This document shows, one piece after another, positions 22,028-30,012 of a stretch of 64,000 nucleotides of DNA. The position numbers and the translations under genes are program-made. Where the stretch lies: positions 1 to 64,000 of the forward strand of contig NZ_WMIF01000011.1 in assembly GCF_009711185.1 (NCBI RefSeq). The letters are read 5' to 3'. Below the pieces are notes generated by a model. It had not been told where the DNA came from. It ran no database searches and saw only the letters and a program-made list of their open reading frames with translations. The stretch is from Paracoccus limosus (GTDB taxonomy: Bacteria > Pseudomonadota > Alphaproteobacteria > Rhodobacterales > Rhodobacteraceae). Each line of letters starts with the position of its first letter. Within the stretch, counting starts at the first letter, position 1.

Positions 22028-22100
22028 GCGGGGCCCCTCCTCCTCCCTGGGCCACGCAGTTCAGGCGGCCGCTCTCCTCCTCCTCCCTGAGGGCGCCGCC
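22028..22100 (+). ncRNA. CcsR RNA unit 3
   Basis: Hairpin 5 (22028-22057): GCGGGGCCC / GGGCCACGC, one mismatch, loop CTCCTCCTCCCT. Hairpin 6 (22064-22100): outer GGCGGC/GCCGCC and inner CTC/GAG pairs with a small internal loop, around an extended loop TCCTCCTCCTCCCT. It is the least regular stem of the array. Confidence 0.85.
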
Positions 22101-22111
22101 GACCCTAAGCA

Positions 22112-22186
22112 GCGGGACCCCTCCTCCTCCCTGGGTCCTGTGCGACAGGCGGCACCCTCCCCTCCTCCTCCCTGGAGGGTGCCGCC
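22112..22186 (+). ncRNA. CcsR RNA unit 4
   Basis: Hairpin 7 (22112-22141): GGACCC/GGGTCC core extended by G-U pairs, loop CTCCTCCTCCCT. Hairpin 8 (22148-22186): 13-bp perfect stem GGCGGCACCCTCC and its complement, loop CCTCCTCCTCCCT. The unit is followed by a small extra hairpin TCCGCC-CTGC-GGCGGA (22191-22206) that lacks the anti-SD loop and makes the gap to unit 5 the longest in the array. Confidence 0.86.
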
Positions 22187-22215
22187 GCTCTCCGCCCTGC
22201 GGCGGAACGGAATTC

Positions 22216-22282
22216 GGCGCCCCCTCCTCCTCCCTGGGGCGCCTGATAGCGGTAATGGCCTCCTCCTCCCTGCCATTGCCGC
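22216..22282 (+). ncRNA. CcsR RNA unit 5
   Basis: Hairpin 9 (22216-22243): GGCGCCCC / GGGGCGCC, 8 bp. Hairpin 10 (22249-22282): GCGGTAATGGC / GCCATTGCCGC, 11 bp with one T-G wobble. Both loops are CTCCTCCTCCCT. The AT-containing stem of hairpin 10 is quite different from the other stems yet fully paired, which supports selection on structure. Confidence 0.86.
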
Positions 22283-22288
22283 ACCTAT

Positions 22289-22362
22289 ACGCGGCCCCTC
22301 CTCCTCCCTGGGCCAGCGTTGCGCGGCGGTGCCCCTCCTCCTCCCTGGGCACCGCCGCTTTT
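22289..22362 (+). ncRNA. CcsR RNA unit 6 with terminator
   Basis: Hairpin 11 (22289-22319): ACGC-GGCCC / GGGCC-a-GCGT with one bulge. Hairpin 12 (22323-22358): 12-bp perfect stem GCGGCGGTGCCC and its complement, followed by TTTT (22359-22362). Both loops are CTCCTCCTCCCT. The last hairpin is therefore both an anti-SD hairpin and the intrinsic terminator of the array; rlmJ starts 31 bases later. Confidence 0.88.
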
Positions 22363-22393
22363 CATTTCCGGCCCATGGGTTTATGCGCAGCGC

Positions 22394-23170
22394 ATGTTGT
22401 CCTATCAGCACGCCTATCACGCCGGGAATCTGGCCGACCTGCACAAGCACGCCCTTCTGGCGTGGATGCTGGATTACCTGACCGCCAAGCCCAAACCGCT
22501 CAGCTATCTGGAAACCCACGCCGGGCGCGGGCTTTACGACCTGTCTGGCGCGGAATCCGCCAAGACCGGCGAGGCCCGCGCCGGCATCACCCGCGCCCTG
22601 GCCGAGGGCTGGCTGCCCGAGGATCACCCGCTCAATCAGGCGCTGGACCAGATCCGCACCCTGCATGGCCCCGCGGCCTATGCCGGCTCGCCGCTGATCG
22701 CGCGCTATTTCCTGCGCCCCGAGGACAATGCCCATCTGGCCGAGTTGCACCCCGCCGAGCATGCCGCACTGGCTCAGGTCGCGGGATTCGCACATCTGCA
22801 CGCGCAGGACGGCTTTCAGATGGCCAACGCCCTCTGCCCGCCCACCCCGCGCCGGGGGCTTTTGCTGATCGACCCCAGCTATGAGGTCAAGGCCGACTAC
22901 GAATCGGTGCCGCGCCACATCGCCAAGCTGTCTGGCAAGTGGAACGTCGGCGTCATCGCACTGTGGTATCCGATCCTGACCGATAACCGGCAGGCACCGA
23001 TGGTCCGGGCACTGATGCGCGACCACCCCGAGGCGCTGCTCTCCGAGGTCCGCTTTCCGCCCGCGCGTCCGGGGCACGGGATGGTCGGCTCGGGCATGTT
23101 CGTGATCAACCCGCCCTACGGGCTGGAAGCTGAAGCTGCGCGGCTCGCCACGCTTTACGCCGGGCTCTAG
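22394..23170 (+). CDS. rlmJ: 23S rRNA (adenine(2030)-N6)-methyltransferase
   Basis: 258 residues, slightly shorter than E. coli RlmJ (280). Start ATG 22394 gives MLSYQHAYHAGNLADLHKHAL, the family N-terminus with the conserved HAGN..D..KH pattern that lines the active site. LSYLETHAGRGLYDL is the SAM-binding motif I, and LLLIDPSYEVKADY carries the DPxY/F catalytic motif near residue 160. It methylates A2030 of 23S rRNA. No clear ribosome site is visible. The gene follows the CcsR terminator closely, so some read-through from the stress operon is possible. Confidence 0.9.
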   Translation: MLSYQHAYHAGNLADLHKHALLAWMLDYLTAKPKPLSYLETHAGRGLYDLSGAESAKTGEARAGITRALAEGWLPEDHPLNQALDQIRTLHGPAAYAGSPLIARYFLRPEDNAHLAELHPAEHAALAQVAGFAHLHAQDGFQMANALCPPTPRRGLLLIDPSYEVKADYESVPRHIAKLSGKWNVGVIALWYPILTDNRQAPMVRALMRDHPEALLSEVRFPPARPGHGMVGSGMFVINPPYGLEAEAARLATLYAGL

Positions 23171-23173
23171 CGC

Positions 23174-23491
23174 CTAACTGCCAAGGAATCTGCGCCGCGA
23201 TTCCTGCTCGATATCCAGACGCAATTGCAGATCGGCCAGCTTTTTCATCTCCACCTTGCGCGTGGCCTCGTCAGGGGCCTCCCGCATCGCTTTGGTCTGT
23301 TCGGCCACGGCCTTGCGCAACTGGATCTCGCGCGGCAGGGCGCCCGCCTCGGCCATGATGCGAAAGCCGATGGCATCGGCACTGCCGTCTCCCGACAGAT
23401 CAAGCGGCTTGCCAGCACCTTTCAGATTGTCCAGCTGCCCCTCGGCCTTGGCCTTCAGGATTTGCCGTTCCGCCATATCCGAAAACTTCAT
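23174..23491 (-). CDS. DUF1992 (DnaJ-like subfamily C) protein
   Basis: 105 residues starting MKFSDMAERQILKAKAEGQLDNLKGAGKP. The segment AERxIxxAxAxGxxDNLxGxGKPL defines the DUF1992 family (DnaJ homologue subfamily C member 28-like); no J-domain is present. The remainder is a charged helix. Function in bacteria is unknown. Its start overlaps the TetR stop by four bases, so the two are co-translated and the TetR protein may regulate both. Confidence 0.8.
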   Translation of the reverse strand: MKFSDMAERQILKAKAEGQLDNLKGAGKPLDLSGDGSADAIGFRIMAEAGALPREIQLRKAVAEQTKAMREAPDEATRKVEMKKLADLQLRLDIEQESRRRFLGS

Positions 23492-24102
23492 ACTCGGTCC
23501 TCCACGCAAGGCGGGGCTAGAAAAGCGCGCTCCAATTCGTCGAATACGGGCCAGAACATCCCCAGCCCCTTGGGACCGCGCGGCGCAAAGGCCGTCAGCG
23601 CCCCGGTCATGGCAAGCGCCGCCGCCAACGGGTCCAGATCGGCGCGGAACACGCCCTGCACGCGCCCAATCGCCAGAATTTCGGCATAGCGCTGGCACCA
23701 GCCCTGCGTGAAACCATCGATCTGCATGGCAATCGCCGGTTCGCTTGCGGCAATCTGCATCAACTGCGCAAAGCAGGCGGCCAGTTCGGGCCGGTCGCGC
23801 AGGCTTTGAAAATAGGCCTGCGCCTCGGCCCGCAATTGCATCCGCGCCGGTCGCGTCGGATCGGGCGCGGGCGGCAGCAGGTCCAGAAAGGCATCGCGCG
23901 TGGTCTCGGCCACCAGCGCCACCAAAGCGGCCTTGTTCGCCACATGGAAATGTAGCGTCGAGATATTGATCCCGACCAGCGCCGCCACATCGCGGGTGCG
24001 CAGGCCCGCATAGCCGTTTTCCACGATCAGCGCCCGCGCGGCTTGGGCGATCATTGCGCGGCGCTCATCCTTGCGCAGATAAGGCTGTTTCCCGTCATCC
24101 AT
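23488..24102 (-). CDS. TetR-family transcriptional regulator
   Basis: 204 residues. The N-terminal helix-turn-helix lies at about 12-58: IAQAARALIVENGYAGLRTRDVAA, then GINISTLHFHVANKAAL, the canonical TetR pattern. The C-terminal ligand-binding domain is unassigned. A perfect 8-bp palindrome AATCAATC-N4-GATTGATT lies one base upstream of the start codon and contains a TATGAT -10 hexamer, so the regulator almost certainly represses itself and DUF1992. No Shine-Dalgarno sequence precedes ATG 24100-24102; the predicted transcript is leaderless. Confidence 0.88.
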   Translation of the reverse strand: MDDGKQPYLRKDERRAMIAQAARALIVENGYAGLRTRDVAALVGINISTLHFHVANKAALVALVAETTRDAFLDLLPPAPDPTRPARMQLRAEAQAYFQSLRDRPELAACFAQLMQIAASEPAIAMQIDGFTQGWCQRYAEILAIGRVQGVFRADLDPLAAALAMTGALTAFAPRGPKGLGMFWPVFDELERAFLAPPCVEDRV

Positions 24103-24103
24103 G

Positions 24104-24123
24104 AATCAATCATACGATTGATT
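24104..24123. promoter_or_regulatory. TetR operator overlapping promoter -10
   Basis: AATCAATC (24104-24111), ATAC, GATTGATT (24116-24123): a perfect inverted repeat. On the minus strand it contains TATGAT (24114-24109), so a bound repressor would block RNA polymerase directly. It fills nearly all of the 27-base gap between the ampD-like stop and the TetR start. Confidence 0.75.
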
Positions 24124-24129
24124 TCCGAC

Positions 24130-24747
24130 TTAGACTAGCCCCGCCGCGATCCTGCGATCCACCGCATCCTCGGCCCCCTCGGCCCAAGGCCGGAACCGCA
24201 GCCGGAACGCCGCCAGCCGCGCCGGGCATTCGGGATAGCCGATCCGGCTCAGGCTTTCGTCCAGCGGCAGGTCCGGCCCAAGGCCCGCAGGCCAGACCGC
24301 CAGCCCCTGCAAGGCCAGCCGGCGCCAGTCAAAGCGCGGGCCGGGGTCGATCTTGCGCTCGGGCGCCATGTCGGAATGGGCGATGACGCCGGCGGGCGGG
24401 ATAGACCAGCGCGCCATGATGCCCCGCAACAGATCCTCCAGCGCCGCCATCTGCGGTTCGGGAAAGGGCCGGTCGCCGGGATTGACCAACTCGATGCCGA
24501 TGCTGCGCGAATTGACATCGCCCTGCCCCTGCCACGATCCGGCCCCGGCATGCCACGCGCGGCGGTCCTCGGGAACCAGCGCCTCGGTCAGCCCGTCCTC
24601 ATGGATCAGCCAATGCGCCGAGACCTCGGCCTGCGGGTCGCAGAGCCGCGCCCGCGCCGAGGCGCCGTCCACCATGCCGGTATAATGCAAAACGACCAGC
24701 GAGGGCACCTGCCCGCGCCGGTCGCCGTGATTGGGCGAAAGGCTCAA
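24130..24747 (-). CDS. N-acetylmuramoyl-L-alanine amidase, AmpD type
   Basis: 205 residues, an amidase_2 domain across most of the protein. Zn ligands are visible as His in VVLHYTGM near 21 and His in VIAHSDMAPERKIDPGPRF near 125, the latter with the conserved Lys and following Asp of the AmpD/PGRP active site. NSRSIGIELVNPG near 80-92 is also typical. It hydrolyses the MurNAc-L-Ala bond of recycled muropeptides. There is no signal peptide, which favours a cytosolic AmpD role. Overlaps the upstream lipoprotein gene by four bases. Confidence 0.88.
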   Translation of the reverse strand: MSLSPNHGDRRGQVPSLVVLHYTGMVDGASARARLCDPQAEVSAHWLIHEDGLTEALVPEDRRAWHAGAGSWQGQGDVNSRSIGIELVNPGDRPFPEPQMAALEDLLRGIMARWSIPPAGVIAHSDMAPERKIDPGPRFDWRRLALQGLAVWPAGLGPDLPLDESLSRIGYPECPARLAAFRLRFRPWAEGAEDAVDRRIAAGLV

Positions 24748-25271
24748 AGTCCGGAGCGGCGATAGGGCCTTGGATCCCAGCCGCAGACAAAGCCGTCGCC
24801 GTCCGGGTCCAGCCCGCGCGGGTCGATCACCGGGCCGCCAGCCAGAATGAACGTGCGCTGCGCCGCGTCAGCCGAGCCGAAGGCGCCGCAAAGCTGCGCC
24901 GCCCGCGCGGCCGAGCCACCCGGACGCTGATAGACCGCCTGCCCCGGCAACTGCCGCTCATGATTGGCATAGCGTGCCAGATCCGGCACCGGCTGGGCCA
25001 CCACCCGCTGGCCCGGCTGCACCACCACGGCGGGCGCCACGACCGTCGTGCCGGGCGTGCCGGCGATCTCGGCGGCGGTCGGCGCCTTTACCGGCAATTG
25101 CACCGGGATGGCCGCCGGAACGGCACCGCGCCCGTGCAGCGCCGCTTCACGCTGTTGCAGGTATTTGGCGTAATCCGAACCGTTGTTGATGGCGCTGTAA
25201 TTCGGGTTCCAGCCGGCATTCTCAGCGCAGGCGGACAGGGCCAGCAAGGACAGGATCAGCAGAGGGCGCAT
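24744..25271 (-). CDS. Lipoprotein with Excalibur-like Ca-binding tail
   Basis: 175 residues. Signal peptide with lipobox LSAC (lipidated Cys15), then a Pro/Val/Ala-rich spacer. The C-terminal segment GLDPDGDGFVCGWDPRPYR contains the DxDxDGxxC Excalibur calcium-binding motif, paired with an earlier Cys in AAQLCGAFG. Envelope-anchored and of unknown function. Cotranscribed with the AmpD-like amidase through a four-base overlap, which hints at a cell-wall role. Confidence 0.7.
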   Translation of the reverse strand: MRPLLILSLLALSACAENAGWNPNYSAINNGSDYAKYLQQREAALHGRGAVPAAIPVQLPVKAPTAAEIAGTPGTTVVAPAVVVQPGQRVVAQPVPDLARYANHERQLPGQAVYQRPGGSAARAAQLCGAFGSADAAQRTFILAGGPVIDPRGLDPDGDGFVCGWDPRPYRRSGL

Positions 25272-25294
25272 CGGTCACTCCCGTTCTGGCCGGC

Positions 25295-26779
25295 CTACCA
25301 CCAGCGCGAAGGTTTCTGTGTAAAGCCTGCCGCAGATTCGACCGCCTGCGCAAGGTTCAACAGCCCGCCTTCGTCCCACGGCCGCCCGATCAGCTGCATG
25401 CCCAGGGGCAGGCCCTGCCGGTCCAGCGCCACCGGGACCGAGATCCCCGGCAGGCCGGCCAGGTTCAGCGTCACGGTGAACACGTCATTGAGATACATCT
25501 CGACGGGATTGCTGGCATCCGCAGAGCCCAGCGCAAAGGCCGAACTGGGCGTGGTCGGTGCCAGAATCGCGTCGATGCCGCTGGCATAGGCCTGATCAAA
25601 GTCGCGCTTGATCAGCGCGCGCACCTTGCGGGCGCGGTTGTAATAGGCGTCATAGAAGCCCGCCGACAGCACATAGGTGCCGACCATGACGCGGCGCTGC
25701 ACTTCCTTGCCAAAGCCCTCGGCGCGGGTCTTTTCATACATCTCGACCACGCCATCGCCCGCGCCCAGCTTCGCGCGGCGGCCATAGCGCACGCCATCAT
25801 AGCGCGCCAGGTTCGAGGACGCCTCGGCCGGCGCGATGACATAATAGGCCGGCAGCGCGTATTTCGCATGCGGCAAACTGATGTCGACGATCTCGGCGCC
25901 GGCATCCTTCAGCATCTGGGCGGTCTGGCCCCAGAGCGCGTCGATTTCGTCGGACAGCCCTTCGATGCGGTATTCGCGCGGAATGCCGATGCGCTTGCCA
26001 CGAATATCGCCGGTCAGCGCGGCCTCATAGTCCGGCACCGGACGGTCGGCGCTGGTCGAATCCTTCGCATCGCATGATGCCATCGTGCCCAGCATGATCG
26101 CCGCATCGCGCACCGTCTTGGTGATCGGCCCCGCCTGATCCAGCGAACTGGCATAGGCGATCACGCCCCAGCGGCTGACGCGGCCATAGGTCGGGCGCAG
26201 ACCCACCGTGCCGGTGAATGCCGCAGGCTGGCGGATCGAGCCGCCGGTATCGGTCGCAGTCGCGCCAAGGCACAGATCCGCCGCTACCGCAGCCGCCGAA
26301 CCGCCCGACGAGCCGCCCGAGGTCCGCGCCACGCCATCATCCAGCTTCCAAGGGTTCACGGTCGCGCCATAAGCGCTGTTTTCCGTGGACGATCCCATGC
26401 CGAATTCGTCCTGATTCAGCTTGCCCAGCATGACCGCGCCCTGATCCCACAGGTTCTGCGTCACGGTGGATTCGTATTGCGGCAGGAAGCCGTCCAGAAT
26501 GCGGCTGGCCGATTGCGACGGCACGCCACGCACGCAGAACAGATCCTTCACCCCCACCGGAATCCCGGTCATCGGCGCGGCATTGCCGGCCTGCAGCCGC
26601 GCATCCGCAGCCTTGGCCATGTCGCGTGCCATCTCGGGCGTGTTGTGGACAAACGCATTCAGCGCGCCCGAGCCATCGATGGCCGACAGGCAGGCCTCGG
26701 TCAGTTCGACCGCAGTGGTTTCACCCTTGGCCAGTGCGTCGCGGGCGCCGGCGATGGTCAGTTTGTTCAGATCGCTCAT
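25295..26779 (-). CDS. gatA: Aspartyl/glutamyl-tRNA(Asn/Gln) amidotransferase subunit A
   Basis: 494 residues. Amidase-signature enzyme that releases ammonia from glutamine to convert Glu-tRNA(Gln) or Asp-tRNA(Asn). The Ser-cisSer-Lys triad is visible: Lys in [11 protein letters not shown] near 79, the Gly/Ser motif [16 protein letters not shown] near 152-167 with the cis-Ser, and the nucleophile Ser in [11 protein letters not shown] near 178. C-terminal [19 protein letters not shown] fits the family. Overlaps gatC by four bases; gatB is not in the window. Confidence 0.96.
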   Translation of the reverse strand: MSDLNKLTIAGARDALAKGETTAVELTEACLSAIDGSGALNAFVHNTPEMARDMAKAADARLQAGNAAPMTGIPVGVKDLFCVRGVPSQSASRILDGFLPQYESTVTQNLWDQGAVMLGKLNQDEFGMGSSTENSAYGATVNPWKLDDGVARTSGGSSGGSAAAVAADLCLGATATDTGGSIRQPAAFTGTVGLRPTYGRVSRWGVIAYASSLDQAGPITKTVRDAAIMLGTMASCDAKDSTSADRPVPDYEAALTGDIRGKRIGIPREYRIEGLSDEIDALWGQTAQMLKDAGAEIVDISLPHAKYALPAYYVIAPAEASSNLARYDGVRYGRRAKLGAGDGVVEMYEKTRAEGFGKEVQRRVMVGTYVLSAGFYDAYYNRARKVRALIKRDFDQAYASGIDAILAPTTPSSAFALGSADASNPVEMYLNDVFTVTLNLAGLPGISVPVALDRQGLPLGMQLIGRPWDEGGLLNLAQAVESAAGFTQKPSRWW

Positions 26780-27063
26780 TCCACCACCTTCGGCACGGCA
26801 AAGAAGCCCTCGCGGGCATCGGGGGCATTCTTCAGGATCAGCGCCTGCATCTCGCCATCGGTGACGATATCCTCGCGGCGTTTCAGGCGCATCGGCTCGA
26901 CGCCGGTCATCGGCTCGACGCCGTCGACATCGACCTCATTCAGCTGCTCCATGAAATGCAGGATGCCGTTCAGCTCCTGCGCAAGTGCCGGCAGGTCCGC
27001 GTCATCGACCGCGATCCGCGCCAGATGCGCGACCTTGCGGGCTTCATCCTGAGTAATCGCCAT
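26776..27063 (-). CDS. gatC: Aspartyl/glutamyl-tRNA(Asn/Gln) amidotransferase subunit C
   Basis: 95 residues beginning [17 protein letters not shown], with [13 protein letters not shown] in the middle and a C-terminal [14 protein letters not shown]; all three are GatC signatures. It stabilises the GatA-GatB complex. Ribosome site AAAGGAA lies upstream of the start at 27063. Confidence 0.95.
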   Translation of the reverse strand: MAITQDEARKVAHLARIAVDDADLPALAQELNGILHFMEQLNEVDVDGVEPMTGVEPMRLKRREDIVTDGEMQALILKNAPDAREGFFAVPKVVE

Positions 27064-27189
27064 GTCGGGTTCCTTTCGCTTGCGCGCGGTTTACAAGGCG
27101 CGCCCCGGCGGGGCAAGCGGCGGATGCGGCGGAACTTTACCCGCCGCCGCCGGATTGGCAGGATGCCGGCACATGAAAAGGAGCGTCAC

Positions 27190-27882
27190 ATGCAACTGAC
27201 CTGGCTGGGCCATTCCGGTTTCCGTCTGGAAATCGAACAGGCCGTGATCCTGATCGACCCTTGGCTGTCGGGCAACCCGATGTTCCCCGATGACAAGCGC
27301 GCCGAGGCGATTGCCGGGGCCACCCATGTGCTGATCACCCACGGCCATGGCGACCATACCGGCGACACGCTGTCGATCGCGCGGGAATTGAAGATCCCGG
27401 TGGTCGGCATCTATGACCTGATCACCACGTGGCAGACGCATCAGGGCATCGAAGGCGCGGGCTTCAACAAGGGCGGCACCGTCGATCTGGGCGGCGCGAA
27501 AGTGACGATGGTGAACGCCAGCCATTCCTCATCGATGGAGGGCAACGAAGGTCCGGTCTACGCCGGCCACGAGTCGGGCTATATGATCGCCGGTGAAGGC
27601 CATGTGATTTATCTGTCGGGCGACACCGACATCATGGCCGATATGGACTGGATGGGCGATTACCACCAGCCCGACATCGGCATCCTGTCGGCGGGCGGGC
27701 ATTTCACCATGGACATGAAGCGCGCCGCCTATGCCGCGCGGCGCTATTTCAAGTTCCGCACCGTGATCCCCTGCCACTACCGCACCTTCCCGCTGCTGGA
27801 GCAGAACGCCGACGCGCTGCGCGCCGGCCTGCCGGGCGTCAATGTGATCGAGCCCGAGGTGCTGGTGCCGATCCGGCTTTAG
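27190..27882 (+). CDS. Metal-dependent hydrolase, UPF0173 (metallo-beta-lactamase fold)
   Basis: 230 residues starting MQLTWLGHSGFRLE, the UPF0173 N-terminus. The metal-binding motif HGHGDHTGD is near residues 54-62, with further ligands His in NASHSSSME, Asp in YLSGDTDIM near 142, and His in IPCHYRTF. Substrate unknown; members are often grouped with RNase Z-like proteins. A strong AAAAGGAG lies 6 bases before ATG 27190. Its stop overlaps the convergent DUF1989 gene by four bases. Confidence 0.88.
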   Translation: MQLTWLGHSGFRLEIEQAVILIDPWLSGNPMFPDDKRAEAIAGATHVLITHGHGDHTGDTLSIARELKIPVVGIYDLITTWQTHQGIEGAGFNKGGTVDLGGAKVTMVNASHSSSMEGNEGPVYAGHESGYMIAGEGHVIYLSGDTDIMADMDWMGDYHQPDIGILSAGGHFTMDMKRAAYAARRYFKFRTVIPCHYRTFPLLEQNADALRAGLPGVNVIEPEVLVPIRL

Positions 27883-28715
27883 GGCCAGCGATATCCGCTG
27901 GGCTGCGGCGCCGGGCGGTCGATGGGGCCGGCCGGTGCAAAGATCTCGACCAGCAGCGGATGGCAGGCGGCGGTGTCGCTGGAATGTTCGGCGCTGCAAT
28001 CGCCGCCCGGACAGGCCGACAGCCCGCCGATCAGGTCGATCTCGGCAAAGAATTCGATGTAATCGCCCGGACGCACCGGGCTTGCCTTCATGAAATACTG
28101 CCCGGTGTCATGGGTAAAGCCCGTGCACATGAACACGTTCAGCACGTCATGCACCAAGGGCTCGACCTCGGCGCAGGGCTGGTTCAGCTCTTCGGCCAGC
28201 GCGCGGGTCAGGTTGGAATGGCAGCAATGATGGTAATCGTCGCCGCCGCTCAGCAGATGATGCGTATAGGGGTCGCAGCGGGTGCCGATCACGTCATGCA
28301 CCGAGCCGCCGAATTCGTCGATGCCATACCATTCCAGCGTATCCTCGGTCACCGTCGCCATCGGGCGCAGATGCGGAAAGCTGGACCACATGCGGTCACC
28401 GCGCGTCAGGTGGCTGCCATGCAGGGCGCGCGTCTTGCCGGAATAGAACCGCTCGCGCGGGTCGGCGGCCGACCACAGGTTCAGATCGCCGACCTGCGGC
28501 CCCTCGATGCTGGAGATGCGAAAGAAATGCCCGGCGGGCACGCGAAAGCAGCGGCCCTCGCGCGCGGGGACCAGACATTCCCCGGTCTTGCGCGCCGTCA
28601 TCCGCAGATCGGACAGGCGCAACAGATCGGGGTCGGGCAAAGTGTCATTGGGATAGCAGATGACCGGACGGACAGCCCGGCGCTCGGCGGCGTCTTGCGG
28701 AATGATGTAGCTCAT
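27879..28715 (-). CDS. Urea carboxylase-associated family protein (DUF1989)
   Basis: 278 residues. PAGHFFRISSIEGPQVGDLNLW at about 68-89 (the first 16 of which are family-typical) and the Cys/His-rich segment DDYHHCCHSNL near 160-170 are typical of DUF1989. The domain is found beside urea carboxylase and allophanate hydrolase genes and in amidine degradation. Here no urea or guanidine genes are nearby, so its substrate is open. Start 28715 (MSYIIPQD) is preferred over an upstream in-frame start 54 bases earlier. Confidence 0.82.
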   Translation of the reverse strand: MSYIIPQDAAERRAVRPVICYPNDTLPDPDLLRLSDLRMTARKTGECLVPAREGRCFRVPAGHFFRISSIEGPQVGDLNLWSAADPRERFYSGKTRALHGSHLTRGDRMWSSFPHLRPMATVTEDTLEWYGIDEFGGSVHDVIGTRCDPYTHHLLSGGDDYHHCCHSNLTRALAEELNQPCAEVEPLVHDVLNVFMCTGFTHDTGQYFMKASPVRPGDYIEFFAEIDLIGGLSACPGGDCSAEHSSDTAACHPLLVEIFAPAGPIDRPAPQPSGYRWP

Positions 28716-28833
28716 GGCGGCGATGCTAGGCCATGACCGGGTCCGGCGACAACCCTTGTGGCGGGGCAAAGGTCACGCACTGGCGCAGGGAAATTGGCAC
28801 GGGCGGTCCGGCAAGACGCAGGCCCGGAAATAC

Positions 28834-28858
28834 GAAAGCGCGGCCAGATAGCCGCGCT
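28834..28858 (-). terminator. Terminator behind the 51-residue gene
   Basis: AGCGCGGC-TATCTG-GCCGCGCT on the minus strand (28858 to 28837), followed by TTCGTATTT. It lies 32 bases after the stop at 28891. Confidence 0.6.
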
Positions 28859-28890
28859 GGAAGGCCCGCAAGGGGCAGGCTCGGGCCGGA

Positions 28891-29046
28891 TCAGGCGGCG
28901 AGCGCGTATTCTTCGTAATCGTCGGCAACGGCGACCGGCGCGGTGGCCAGCGGCTCATAATAGCCGAACATCTGCTCCAGCACGGCCAGCGCGTCTTGCG
29001 AAGCGGCGGTTTCAGCTGCGGAGCGGGCGACAGTCTCGGTGGTCAT
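28891..29046 (-). CDS. Small hypothetical protein, 51 residues
   Basis: Starts MTTETVARSAAETAASQDALAVLEQ and ends DDYEEYALAA; acidic, no Cys, no membrane segment. I know no family. Evidence for coding is a GGAG ribosome site six bases before ATG 29044-29046, a terminator hairpin just after the stop, and isolation as its own unit. A start at 29049 (one extra Met) is possible but has tighter spacing. Confidence 0.55.
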   Translation of the reverse strand: MTTETVARSAAETAASQDALAVLEQMFGYYEPLATAPVAVADDYEEYALAA

Positions 29047-29094
29047 CATGGTCTCCGGGGTTATTCCAGTTTGCTCCCCGGCCAGAGATGTAAC

Positions 29095-29129
29095 GCCGCG
29101 CCGCAGAATTTTCCACTCTGCAGCGCGGC
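29095..29129 (-). terminator. Hairpin at the end of the sdh operon
   Basis: 13-base arms GCCGCGCnGCAGA (29095-29107) and TCTGCnGCGCGGC (29117-29129) with one central mismatch and a 9-base loop, 35 bases past the sdhB stop. No U-run on the minus strand, so probably a 3'-end stabiliser or weak terminator. Confidence 0.55.
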
Positions 29130-29164
29130 ATATCATCGTATACCGGCCATGACCTCAGCGCAGG

Positions 29165-29947
29165 TCACACCACCCGGTCGACCATCATATGCTTGATCGA
29201 GGCAATCGCCTTGGCCGGATTCAACCCTTTGGGGCAGGTGTTGGTGCAGTTCATGATCGTATGGCAGCGATACAGCTTGAACGGATCTTCAAGGCTGTCC
29301 AGCCGGTGGCCGGTCGCCTCGTCGCGCGAATCGATGATCCAGCGATAGGCGTGCAGCAAAGCCGCCGGGCCCAGATAGCGGTCACCGTTCCACCAGTAGC
29401 TCGGGCACGAGGTCGAACAGGACGCGCACATCACGCATTCATAAAGCCCGTCCAGCTTCTTGCGGTCCTCGATCGACTGGCGCCATTCCTTGTCGGGCGT
29501 CGGCGTCTCGGTGATCAGATAGGGCTGGACCGAGGCGTGCTGGGCATAGAAATGCGTCAGGTCGGGGATCAGGTCCTTGACCACCGGCATATGCGGCAGC
29601 GGGTAGATGTTGACGTCCTTGCCCTTGACCTCGTCGATGCCAAAGATGCAGGCCAGATGGTTGCCGCCGTCGATATTCATCGCGCAGGAACCGCAGATGC
29701 CCTCGCGGCAGGACCGGCGGAAGGTCAGCGTCGGGTCGATCTCGTTCTTGATCTTGATCAGCGCGTCCAGAACCATCGGGCCGCATTTGTCCAGATCGAT
29801 GAAATAGGTGTCGATGCGCGGGTTTTCCCCGGTATCGGGATCCCAGCGATAGATGTTGAAGCGGCGGACGTTCTTGGCGCCCTCGGGCTTGGGCCAGGTC
29901 TTGCCGACCCGCATGCGGCTGTTCTTGGGAAGGGTAAGTTGGACCAT
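29165..29947 (-). CDS. sdhB: Succinate dehydrogenase iron-sulfur subunit
   Basis: 260 residues. The N-terminal ferredoxin domain has the [2Fe-2S] cysteines in [18 protein letters not shown] near 78-95. The C-terminal domain has [16 protein letters not shown] near 170-185, and [17 protein letters not shown] near 230, for the [4Fe-4S] and [3Fe-4S] clusters. It passes electrons from SdhA to ubiquinone at the SdhCD membrane anchor. It is the last gene of the operon, separated from sdhA by two small lipoprotein genes. Confidence 0.97.
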   Translation of the reverse strand: MVQLTLPKNSRMRVGKTWPKPEGAKNVRRFNIYRWDPDTGENPRIDTYFIDLDKCGPMVLDALIKIKNEIDPTLTFRRSCREGICGSCAMNIDGGNHLACIFGIDEVKGKDVNIYPLPHMPVVKDLIPDLTHFYAQHASVQPYLITETPTPDKEWRQSIEDRKKLDGLYECVMCASCSTSCPSYWWNGDRYLGPAALLHAYRWIIDSRDEATGHRLDSLEDPFKLYRCHTIMNCTNTCPKGLNPAKAIASIKHMMVDRVV

Positions 29948-30012
29948 TGGGCTACTCCTGGTGGTCTGACTGCCGTTAGGCCGTCATGCGGTCAGCGGTT
30001 TGGCTGCGGGCA

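Noticed and set aside
21861..22362. CRISPR array or simple-sequence repeat for the CTCCTCCTCCCT repeats
   Set aside because: Repeats are short loops, and the 'spacers' are complementary stem halves of neighbouring hairpins, which fits CcsR RNA and not CRISPR or slippage repeats; no cas genes.
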